NCBI GenBank assembly: GCA_913052075.1 | Contig: CAJXDD010000177.1 | Coordinates: forward strand, 1 to 6,362 | Source of the DNA: UBA9926 sp913052075 | GTDB lineage: Bacteria; Pseudomonadota; Gammaproteobacteria; Pseudomonadales; Azotimanducaceae | DNA: 6,362 nucleotides | Direction: 5' to 3' | Shown: positions 1-5,431 of the stretch, in pieces | Layout of the letters: each line of letters opens with the position of its first letter | How positions within the stretch are numbered: position 1 is the stretch's first letter | Position numbers and translations under genes: made by a program | The notes under the pieces: model-generated | Told to the model about the DNA's origin: nothing | The model's database searches: none | What the model saw: the letters and a program-made list of their open reading frames with translations, nothing else

Positions 1-806
1 CTGACTATGCCTGGTCAACGAACGACGAAACGCCATTTACCCCGCTGACCAAACCACTCAGCGAATGCACCGTCACCTTTGTTACTACCGCCGTTGTCGA
101 ATCAAATATTCCAAAGCCTATTCGAACGGCTCAGCACTATGATTTCGCGAGCGCACCCGACCAATTCTTTACTGAAGAACTCTCTTGGGACAAAGTCACG
201 ACGCATACGCGTGATCGAAGTAGTTACTTCCCGATTGAGGTGCTTCGCTCACTCGAAGAGGAGGGTGTCATTGGGAATATCGCCTCTAGGTTCCACTTTG
301 TTCCAACAGAATATAGCCAAAGACTAACCATCGATCAGGACGCGCCCACTATTGCAGATGCGTGTACTGAAGATGAAGTTGATATTGCCATTCTGATTCC
401 GTTGTGACCCGTCTGCCATCAAACCGTCAGTTTGACGGCTAGAGCACTCGAAGAACGCGGGATCGTTACGGTCGTGATTGGGGCAGCGATGGATATATTG
501 GAGCAGTGCGGCACACCGCGGGTCCTTTACAATGACATGCCGCTCGGTAATCCTCTTGGAAAACCATTTGACCGCTCCATGCACGAGGCCACCCTCCGCG
601 CCGCGCTGACCCTTGCAGCAGAAGCCGTAGAGGCTGGCCAAGTAGTCGAGACGCCCTATGTTTGGGATGCCCTCGACGAAGGCGAGGCGTGGAAAAAGCA
701 CTTCATGTGGATTGACCCCAGTGATCCGCAGAAATATTTGCAAATGGGTGAGCAAAACCGGTCAAAGCGCTTAGAGAACAAAGCCAAAGGCCTATTCAGG
801 TCTTAG
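1..806 (+). CDS. GrdB/PrdB-like selenoprotein (glycine/sarcosine/betaine reductase selenoprotein B family), 5' partial, UGA = selenocysteine
   Basis: The reading frame (codons from base 3) runs 267 codons to TAG 804-806, interrupted only by TGA 405-407. The protein reads continuously through it: upstream are FTPLTKPLSE near the N-terminal edge, FPIEVLRSLEEEGVIG and APTIADACTEDEVDIAIL; downstream are PVCHQTVSLTARALEERG, then DMPLGNPLGKPF. From memory these match the GrdB/PrdB-like family, whose relatives carry a redox CxxC or UxxC at this point. Here it is U135-P-V-C138 of the visible part, so Sec and Cys probably form a selenenylsulfide redox centre. Glycine and proline reductases use this subunit for reductive cleavage of amino acids, but such systems need partner subunits (GrdA or PrdA type) and none is visible; the role of this stand-alone homologue is unknown. 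No signal peptide can be judged because the start lies outside the window. It converges on the M20 gene with 9 bp between stops. The alternative, a nonsense-mutated pseudogene, is disfavoured by intact family sequence on both sides and by the hairpin after the UGA. TTG 432 is not a credible start because family sequence continues upstream of it. Confidence 0.88.
424..438 (+). promoter_or_regulatory. Bacterial SECIS hairpin for UGA 405-407
   Basis: CCGTCA (424-429) pairs perfectly with TGACGG (433-438) around the loop GTT (430-432). If the A-T closing pair is open, the loop is AGTTT. The loop begins 22 nt after the UGA. Bacterial SECIS elements lie within the coding sequence just after the UGA, with a short apical loop carrying a G in its first two bases, and recruit SelB with Sec-tRNA; this hairpin meets that description. 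A short lower helix is possible between TGC 414-416 and GCA 444-446. No folding program was run. Confidence 0.75.
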
Positions 807-815
807 ATCACAACC

Positions 816-2171
816 TCATCGCGCATCGAGCATGGCCTTCAGCGCCGTTACCGTGCCGATCACGCCTGAGGTAATGGCGGGCTTGGGGTCGATCTGAAAG
901 ATCGGCGAATGGTGCGACGGCACTGGCCGACCTCCATTTTTTGCTTCTTCAATGGCCGCCTTGGGTGTTCCACCAACTGAGAAATACACACTAGGAATAT
1001 ACGGATCTTCCGTCAAAAACGGGAAATCCTCTCCACCCATTCCCTCACGGTCATAGGTGGTTACATATTCTGAACCCAGCGAGGCATCCCAAGCTGCATT
1101 GACGCGACGAGCAAGCTCCGGATCGTTTGCCGTGACGGGCACGCCACCTACGAGACTGACCACAGGAAGGCGATCTTCCGGAAGTCCTGCTGCCCGCCCG
1201 ATATTGACCGCAATCCGCTCGATAGCGCCGAGCAATTTCTGGCGAGTTGCCTTCGAGTCAGATCGGACCGTGAGCTCAAGCGTCGCGGATTCACCAATGA
1301 CATTGCGTTTATTACCCGCTTTAAAGACGCCGACCGTCACAACGCCTGGTTCACGAGGGGACAGTTCTCTAGCAACGATGGTTTGGAGCGAGACGACAAT
1401 TTGTGAGGCAACCACTACTGGGTCAATACCGCGATGGGGACTGGCACCGTGAGCGCCGATTCCTGGCACCTCTATGTCGATGGAGTCCACCGCCGAATAA
1501 GCCGCACCCTCTGACGCGTAGAGCTTGCCTGCTTCAATGTCTGCCGACACATGGAATGCCAATGCATAGTCTGGCGTGCCGTGAATCTCCCACACACCAT
1601 CGTCCTTCATCGCTTTTGCCCCGGACGTCTTCCATTCCTCGGCAGGCTGGGCCAGCAGCATCAACGTTCCAGACCATTCATCTCGATGGTTTGCCATGTA
1701 TCGGGCAGTACCGATAAGCGCCGTGATATGAACGTCATGACCGCACGCATGCATGACGGGCATAAGGTCACCCTCGACCGTTTCCTGCATGACGCGGGAA
1801 GCATAAGGAAGCCCCGTCTCTTCCCGTACTGGCAGGCCATCCATGTCGGCTCGCATCATAACCAGGGGACCAGGACCGTTTTCCAAAACACCGATTACGC
1901 CCGTTCCACCAATGCCAGACGTCACGTCGTACCCCAATGCTTGCATTTCATCTGCCATGCGAGCCGCCGTTTTGAACTCAACAAACGACAATTCAGGGTT
2001 GGCGTGGAAGTGCTCGAACAACGCACCGAGTCGCTGCTCATAGTCCGCCTGAACTTCAGCTTCGAGCGCCTCAAGATCGGCAGAAAGTTGAGGCGTTAAA
2101 CCCGCCAGTGCGAGACAAAAAGCAATACAAACTGGGCGTTTTATCCACTGCTTGAATGATTCAGATCTCAT
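816..2171 (-). CDS. Periplasmic M20D-family metallopeptidase/amidohydrolase (hippurate hydrolase / IAA-amino acid hydrolase-like)
   Basis: This 451-residue protein has a signal peptide at about residues 1-31 (basic KQWIKRP, hydrophobic core, cleavage near LSA/D), so it should act in the periplasm. The M20 fold follows. The first metal-site motif is MRADMDGLPV (106-115). MHACGHD (140-146) supplies the Cys143 and His145 ligands typical of the M20D group. QPAEE (175-179) carries the catalytic Glu and a ligand, and H207 lies in AFHVS. The lid or dimerisation domain spans roughly 225-335 and includes HGASPH (241-246). GGEDF is at 379-383, and SHHSP (419-423) provides the C-terminal His ligand. All expected metal and catalytic residues are present. 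The family removes acyl groups from N-acyl amino acids or related amides; the substrate here is unknown. It is the last gene of the operon, 35 bp after the amidohydrolase-like gene. ATG 2171 is chosen because AAAAGGAG lies 5 nt upstream and the signal peptide begins there. Confidence 0.93.
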   Translation of the reverse strand: MRSESFKQWIKRPVCIAFCLALAGLTPQLSADLEALEAEVQADYEQRLGALFEHFHANPELSFVEFKTAARMADEMQALGYDVTSGIGGTGVIGVLENGPGPLVMMRADMDGLPVREETGLPYASRVMQETVEGDLMPVMHACGHDVHITALIGTARYMANHRDEWSGTLMLLAQPAEEWKTSGAKAMKDDGVWEIHGTPDYALAFHVSADIEAGKLYASEGAAYSAVDSIDIEVPGIGAHGASPHRGIDPVVVASQIVVSLQTIVARELSPREPGVVTVGVFKAGNKRNVIGESATLELTVRSDSKATRQKLLGAIERIAVNIGRAAGLPEDRLPVVSLVGGVPVTANDPELARRVNAAWDASLGSEYVTTYDREGMGGEDFPFLTEDPYIPSVYFSVGGTPKAAIEEAKNGGRPVPSHHSPIFQIDPKPAITSGVIGTVTALKAMLDAR

Positions 2172-2176
2172 TGGAA

Positions 2177-2184
2177 CTCCTTTT
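2177..2184 (-). promoter_or_regulatory. Ribosome binding site of the M20 gene
   Basis: On the minus strand AAAAGGAG lies 5 nt before ATG 2171. It fixes the start and shows that the last operon gene has its own strong initiation signal rather than relying on translational coupling across the 35-bp gap. Confidence 0.75.
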
Positions 2185-2206
2185 ACTCATGATCTCGTGA
2201 GATGCG

Positions 2207-3505
2207 CTATTTCAGCTTGAGCAGATCGCGATAGCGCTCGCTCAATTGTTGCTGGCGGGTCGTCAAATCTACCCAACGACCATCGATCATGACCGCCTGG
2301 GGCGCAGACATGATTTCAATGGGATCGCCGTCCCAAAACACCAAGTCAGCCACTTCCCCCTCGGCCAGCCGTCCACCCTCGATACCCCAGATCTCCGCAG
2401 GTCCTTCGGTCAGCGCGCGTAAGGCGCGGTCCCAAGGCAAACCATTCGCCACCGCCACGCCCGCCGCCTGGGTTAACGACCGAAATTCCGAATAAGGGGT
2501 CGTCGACATAAAAGCGATGGGCACGCCTGCTTCGTCTAGAATTGTCGCCGAATCAAGCCGCGCGCCTAACCGGTCGAAGGACTCTGGAACATTATCGAGC
2601 ACATTCAGCAGTACAGGAATCGATCGCTCTGCGAGCATAGGCGCAAGTCGCCAAGCCTCAACGCCGCCAGCAATGATCAGCTTGACGTCCTCAAATCGCT
2701 CAAACGATGAAACCACTTTTCGGATATCTGCAGCGCGATCAACATGTACCACCAGTAGTCGCTCACCCTTAATCACGCGACCGAGTGCTTTAAGCTCCAT
2801 TATCCTCCTCATGTCTTCATCGGAGGGATGTGCTGGATGAGTAAACTGCGCCAACGGGCCCATTTGGTTATTTCTAAACTGAGGCTGATTGTCGAGAAAC
2901 CGCCTGGCTTCATCTAGATCAGCCAGCGCCAATTGCAGCGCGTTACCCCTTGATCCACCCGCGCCACGCCGATTCCACTCTCGTAAGTAAAGGTGTTGAG
3001 CAAGACTCGCCTGTGCCAGGAACGCATCGCCCTGAACAAATCGCACCAGCGCACTCTCGCCCGCAAAGTTAGCCTCGTCTGCAGAAGGCGTGATAACCCC
3101 TCGAGTCACCCCGTCAGTAGGCGCGAACGGAATGAGAGACGAGCCCTCATTCAGTGCCGTCCAAACATTAAATCCGGCGGCATTTCGGACCTCCTCAACG
3201 CGTCCATCACGCGAGGTGCCAAGTCCGCTGACCTCGGCAAGTCCTACACTCGTCCCAGAATCGATGTACCCTGGCGTGACAATCGCCCCTCTAGCATCGA
3301 ACCTTTCAACGTCATTGGCGGTGACCTCCGCACCAATGGACTGAATACGACCCTCACTGATTAGTATCGTGACTGGCTCGCCCTTGGCACCGCCTGTACC
3401 CGGCAAGAAAGCGTTTTCAACCAGCACGTCCACGGCGATTGCAGACATAGCGAATAACGTAGTCGCCAGCAGCGCAATGCCTCTCAACCCATCCATCATT
3501 TTCAT
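2207..3505 (-). CDS. Amidohydrolase-like protein with degenerate metal site, secreted
   Basis: This 432-residue protein starts MKMMDGLRG with a hydrophobic core and a likely cleavage after SAIA (about residue 24), so it is probably periplasmic. The amidohydrolase fold is clear: an N-terminal beta-sandwich segment (VDVLVENAFL, ILISEGRIQSIG), TPGYID at 77-82, and a C-terminal return strand (GRLAEGEVADLVFWDGDP). Compared with the upstream paralogue, the HxH ligand pair is replaced by G-T-S (84-86), the second His site by A-G-G (279-281), and the H-S-D motif by M-S-T (333-335). Only H254 of HVDRA remains at a ligand position. It therefore probably lacks normal metal-dependent hydrolase activity and may be a partner or regulatory subunit of the intact enzyme; that role is inference. 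Start: ATG 3505 overlaps the upstream stop as ATGA and lies 7 nt after AGGAGG, whereas ATG 3511 is only 1 nt from it. Codon use looks ordinary and the frame is intact, arguing against a pseudogene. Confidence 0.88.
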   Translation of the reverse strand: MKMMDGLRGIALLATTLFAMSAIAVDVLVENAFLPGTGGAKGEPVTILISEGRIQSIGAEVTANDVERFDARGAIVTPGYIDSGTSVGLAEVSGLGTSRDGRVEEVRNAAGFNVWTALNEGSSLIPFAPTDGVTRGVITPSADEANFAGESALVRFVQGDAFLAQASLAQHLYLREWNRRGAGGSRGNALQLALADLDEARRFLDNQPQFRNNQMGPLAQFTHPAHPSDEDMRRIMELKALGRVIKGERLLVVHVDRAADIRKVVSSFERFEDVKLIIAGGVEAWRLAPMLAERSIPVLLNVLDNVPESFDRLGARLDSATILDEAGVPIAFMSTTPYSEFRSLTQAAGVAVANGLPWDRALRALTEGPAEIWGIEGGRLAEGEVADLVFWDGDPIEIMSAPQAVMIDGRWVDLTTRQQQLSERYRDLLKLK

Positions 3506-4929
3506 TTCCATACCTCCTCTCGGTGGCCGAGCTCGAAGTCGGTGATCGGCCGCTCGCTGCTGGATCGGTCATAGTGGACAACACCATCGACCATCACCTG
3601 CGCTGCCTGGGCATAAACACTGAGCGGATTGGCCGTCCAAACAACGATGTCGGCCATCTTCCCAGGGGCAAGGGTGCCAGTCTGATCCAAAATACCTAAC
3701 GCGTAGGCCGCGTTTTTTGTCAGCCAAGTAATCGCCTCAGAGTCACTGATCTCAAGCCCGAGCCTCCGGCCAGCCGCCAATGCTTTGGCGGCCTCTTGAT
3801 TCAGTCGTTGGATCCCATTGGGCGAATCTGAATGAACGATGGCGCATGCGCCGGCAGCGTGCACCATAGGAACGTTCGCTGCCACCCCGTCAAAAGACTC
3901 TAATTTAAACCGCCACCAGTCTGCCCACAGTGCTGAGCAAATATTATTTTCGGCAAGTAAGTCACCAATCTTGTAAGCCTCAACGGCATGGTGGAACGCC
4001 GTGACCTGATAGCCAAATTCTTTGCTAAGGTCGATAATTTGCGCCATTTCGTCAGCCCGGTAGCAGTGGTTATGGACCAAGATATCCCCTTCCAACGCAC
4101 CAACTAGGGTTTCCATTTGAATATCGCGTTTAGGAGGCTTGGGCGCGCGAGGGGGCTCTTTTCCAGCGTCAGCATCTGCTGACTCATCACTAGCTGTGGC
4201 TAGCTTCTCCTCGTATTCAACAAGACTTTGTTCGTAGTCTTGCCAGGCCCTTTGATATTCACGGGCTTGGATCCAGGTTTTGCGGTAACCGGCAAAATTA
4301 CCCATGCGCGTGGCAGGAGAACGTCCTTTACTCCCGTATACCCGTTTCGGATTCTCGCCGCACGCCATCTTTAAACCGTAAGGAGCATCCGGAAACTTCA
4401 TCCCTTGTACCGTTCGGGACCAGACATTCTTGAGCGTTACACTGCGACCCCCAAACAAATTGGCAGAGCCTGGCAGTATCTGAAGCGTCGTTACCCCTCC
4501 TGCAAGCGCCAAGGGAAACTGAGGATCTTGGGGCCACACGCTATGCTCGGCCCATACTTCTGCTGTGACCGGCGATGTCGCCTCATTGCCATCGCTGTGG
4601 GCGCGATAGGAAGGCGCTGGGTAGTCGCCCAAATGACTGTGTACATCGATGATCCCAGGCGTCACAAATTGCTGACCAACATCCCTGATCTCGATGCCCT
4701 CTGGTAGGGGAACATCCATCGTATTCACTGCGGTAATACGGTTGTTCTCAACCTGTACCCATCCAGAGAACCAACCTTCTCCCTCTCCCGCGTCAATGGC
4801 TTGACTCACCAGAACGTAAGGCGAATGCGCCGACGCTTTGTAGGTTGACGGATAGGGATTGGCACTAACATGACCTATCCCCGCGCCCTGGAGCAACAAA
4901 AAAAGTGCTACGACTATTGATTGTTTCAT
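3502..4929 (-). CDS. Periplasmic amidohydrolase, imidazolonepropionase-like family
   Basis: This is a 475-residue metal-dependent hydrolase of the amidohydrolase superfamily. A signal peptide at 1-23 (MKQSIVVALF core, cleavage VSA/N) implies periplasmic action. The metal site looks complete: TPGIIDVHSH with H97 and H99, HNH at 286-288, FHH with H313/H314, and HSDSP (366-370) with the catalytic Asp368. The C-terminal return motif is LAPGKMADIVVW (420-431). Residues about 220-268 form a charged, Lys/Glu/Pro-rich segment (YEEKLAT, KEPPRAPKPPKR) before the His-bearing strand; I believe close relatives carry similar segments. Family members cleave cyclic amides, dipeptides and related C-N bonds; no specific substrate is recognisable. 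It is the first operon gene and is coupled to its degenerate paralogue. The frame extends upstream to 5091, but the signal peptide begins at ATG 4929 with a G-rich ribosome site 7 nt upstream, and the 54 extra codons would be written by 13-bp repeats that do not keep frame. The shorter start is therefore chosen. Confidence 0.9.
   Translation of the reverse strand: MKQSIVVALFLLLQGAGIGHVSANPYPSTYKASAHSPYVLVSQAIDAGEGEGWFSGWVQVENNRITAVNTMDVPLPEGIEIRDVGQQFVTPGIIDVHSHLGDYPAPSYRAHSDGNEATSPVTAEVWAEHSVWPQDPQFPLALAGGVTTLQILPGSANLFGGRSVTLKNVWSRTVQGMKFPDAPYGLKMACGENPKRVYGSKGRSPATRMGNFAGYRKTWIQAREYQRAWQDYEQSLVEYEEKLATASDESADADAGKEPPRAPKPPKRDIQMETLVGALEGDILVHNHCYRADEMAQIIDLSKEFGYQVTAFHHAVEAYKIGDLLAENNICSALWADWWRFKLESFDGVAANVPMVHAAGACAIVHSDSPNGIQRLNQEAAKALAAGRRLGLEISDSEAITWLTKNAAYALGILDQTGTLAPGKMADIVVWTANPLSVYAQAAQVMVDGVVHYDRSSSERPITDFELGHREEVWK
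3513..3518 (-). promoter_or_regulatory. Ribosome binding site deciding the start of the amidohydrolase-like gene
   Basis: A perfect AGGAGG on the minus strand lies inside the 3' end of the preceding gene. It is 7 nt from ATG 3505 but only 1 nt from the longer-frame ATG 3511, so ATG 3505 is preferred. The ATGA stop/start overlap at 3502-3505 suggests translational coupling of the two amidohydrolases. Confidence 0.8.
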
Positions 4930-4936
4930 TGCAAAT

Positions 4937-4942
4937 CCCCCC
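4937..4942 (-). promoter_or_regulatory. G-rich ribosome binding site of the first operon gene
   Basis: GGGGGG on the minus strand lies 7 nt before ATG 4929. It is not the canonical AGGAGG, but it can pair with the anti-SD CCUCC through one G-U wobble. It supports ATG 4929 over the far upstream ATG at 5091. Confidence 0.5.
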
Positions 4943-5030
4943 AATTGCACCATAGCACTATCAGCGAGTATTTTTCTGCGCTTTTGTGCGCGAAACATGT
5001 GCCTTACCCGCCCAGCGCTGATTTCAAGGT

Positions 5031-5108
5031 TACTTTCACAACCGCCTTTCACAGCCTTTTCAAACGACCTTTTTACTCTGTCTTTTTTCACGACCTTCTT
5101 TCACGACC
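5031..5108 (-). repeat. Six degenerate 13-bp tandem direct repeats
   Basis: Read on the minus strand, the six consecutive 13-mers are GGTCGTGAAAGAA (5096-5108), GGTCGTGAAAAAA (5083-5095), GACAGAGTAAAAA (5070-5082), GGTCGTTTGAAAA (5057-5069), GGCTGTGAAAGGC (5044-5056) and GGTTGTGAAAGTA (5031-5043). The consensus is GGTCGTGAAARAA. The period is exactly 13 across 78 bp with no indels; unit 3 is the most diverged. The array ends about 100 bp upstream of the operon start codon, so it lies in the promoter or leader. The period is not a multiple of three, so it is unlikely to be coding. It may be an array of binding sites or a decayed tandem duplication; function is unknown. Confidence 0.7.
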
Positions 5109-5143
5109 GGCTTTGGCAATCAACGTCCCGAATCACTTTTAGT

Positions 5144-5156
5144 GCCCTAAGAGGGC
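5144..5156. other. Short hairpin GCCCT-AAG-AGGGC
   Basis: Perfect 5-bp stem with a 3-base loop, located upstream of the repeat array. There is no T-run after it on either strand, so it is not a standard intrinsic terminator. It could be an operator or an incidental dyad. Confidence 0.35.
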
Positions 5157-5197
5157 TTCGAGCACCAGTAACCGATAACAACCACTTCGGAAATTCG

Positions 5198-5220
5198 CTA
5201 TCGATTCAGGGATGCGATAG
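5198..5220. promoter_or_regulatory. Dyad CTATCG-N11-CGATAG
   Basis: A perfect 6-bp inverted repeat with an 11-bp spacer (half-sites 5198-5203 and 5215-5220; 17 bp centre to centre) in the middle of the divergent region. The geometry suits a dimeric regulator. No regulator gene is visible nearby, so the assignment is tentative. Confidence 0.3.
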
Positions 5221-5286
5221 GCCAGGCTGGTCACAATCCTCGATGAAGGGCCTAACTCCCGGACGTGTTGCTTCAGCACTCATTAT

Positions 5287-5306
5287 TCGCCCTCCTAATC
5301 GGGCGA
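5287..5306. promoter_or_regulatory. Dyad TCGCCC-N8-GGGCGA
   Basis: A perfect 6-bp GC-rich inverted repeat with an 8-bp spacer, about 30 bp upstream of the candidate -35 box of the ATPase gene. It could be an operator or an RNA hairpin. No T-run follows, so it is not a classic terminator. Confidence 0.3.
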
Positions 5307-5336
5307 GATTGGTCACGCAAATTGTTAGCACCTCGC

Positions 5337-5365
5337 TGTACATCGCTCGGGCACACTCCCATAAT
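5337..5365 (+). promoter_or_regulatory. Candidate sigma70 promoter of the MoxR-type ATPase gene
   Basis: TGTACA (5337-5342, 4 of 6 to TTGACA), a 17-bp spacer and CATAAT (5360-5365, 5 of 6 to TATAAT). It would start transcription near 5372 and give a leader of about 60 nt before TTG 5432. Chosen by eye; AT-containing sequence gives such matches fairly often. Confidence 0.35.
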
Positions 5366-5401
5366 GCAGATCACTTTTTCGCGAGCACCGTGTCAAAGCA
5401 C

Positions 5402-5414
5402 TTATTTCACGACG
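5402..5414 (-). repeat. Isolated copy of the 13-bp repeat motif
   Basis: The plus-strand sequence TTATTTCACGACG matches the array unit TTCTTTCACGACC at 11 of 13 positions, including an exact TTTCACGAC core, in the same orientation as the array about 300 bp away. It lies between the candidate promoter and the start of the ATPase gene, in the predicted leader. Confidence 0.45.
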
Positions 5415-5419
5415 GTATT

Positions 5420-5425
5420 AAGGGG
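5420..5425 (+). promoter_or_regulatory. Ribosome binding site supporting the TTG start at 5432
   Basis: AAGGGG ends 6 nt before TTG 5432. It is a moderate Shine-Dalgarno match. The other in-frame candidates, ATG 5243 and GTG 5390, lack a better one. Confidence 0.45.
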
Positions 5426-5431
5426 ATTAGT

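Larger units (their letters stand above)
4930..5431. other. Divergent intergenic region (about 500 bp)
   Basis: This region separates the minus-strand hydrolase operon from the plus-strand MoxR-type ATPase gene and must carry both sets of upstream signals. It contains the 13-bp repeat array next to the operon, a single further repeat copy next to the ATPase gene, three dyads and one candidate promoter, each listed separately. I found no convincing tRNA, riboswitch or strong terminator. The small ORFs here show no recognisable protein features. No clear minus-strand sigma70 promoter for the operon could be picked by eye. Confidence 0.7.

Noticed and set aside
324..755. Minus-strand ORF of 143 residues
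   Set aside because: Antisense shadow of the selenoprotein gene; no recognisable motifs.
432..806. Stand-alone 124-residue gene starting at TTG 432
   Set aside because: Family sequence continues upstream through the UGA at 405-407, so this is only the C-terminal part of the selenoprotein.
781..830. Intrinsic terminator between the converging genes
   Set aside because: Only tiny 3-bp stems such as GCC-AAA-GGC and no T-run were seen; the stops are 9 bp apart with no convincing hairpin.
2185..2206. Hairpin ATCTC-GT-GAGAT between the amidohydrolase-like and M20 genes
   Set aside because: The 2-nt loop is too tight and no T-run follows. It is more likely incidental in the 35-bp gap.
3990..4210. 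Lys/Glu/Pro-rich stretch in the first amidohydrolase as a foreign insertion
   Set aside because: The frame is intact, flanking motifs are in order, and I believe relatives of this family have similar charged segments here.
4930..5091. 54-codon N-terminal extension of the first operon amidohydrolase
   Set aside because: It would bury the signal peptide, and it is written by 13-bp repeats that shift frame from unit to unit. ATG 4929 has its own ribosome site.
5391..5396. TTGACA on the minus strand as the -35 box of the hydrolase operon
   Set aside because: The best -10-like sequence downstream is 24 bp away, and the site is more than 450 bp from the start codon.
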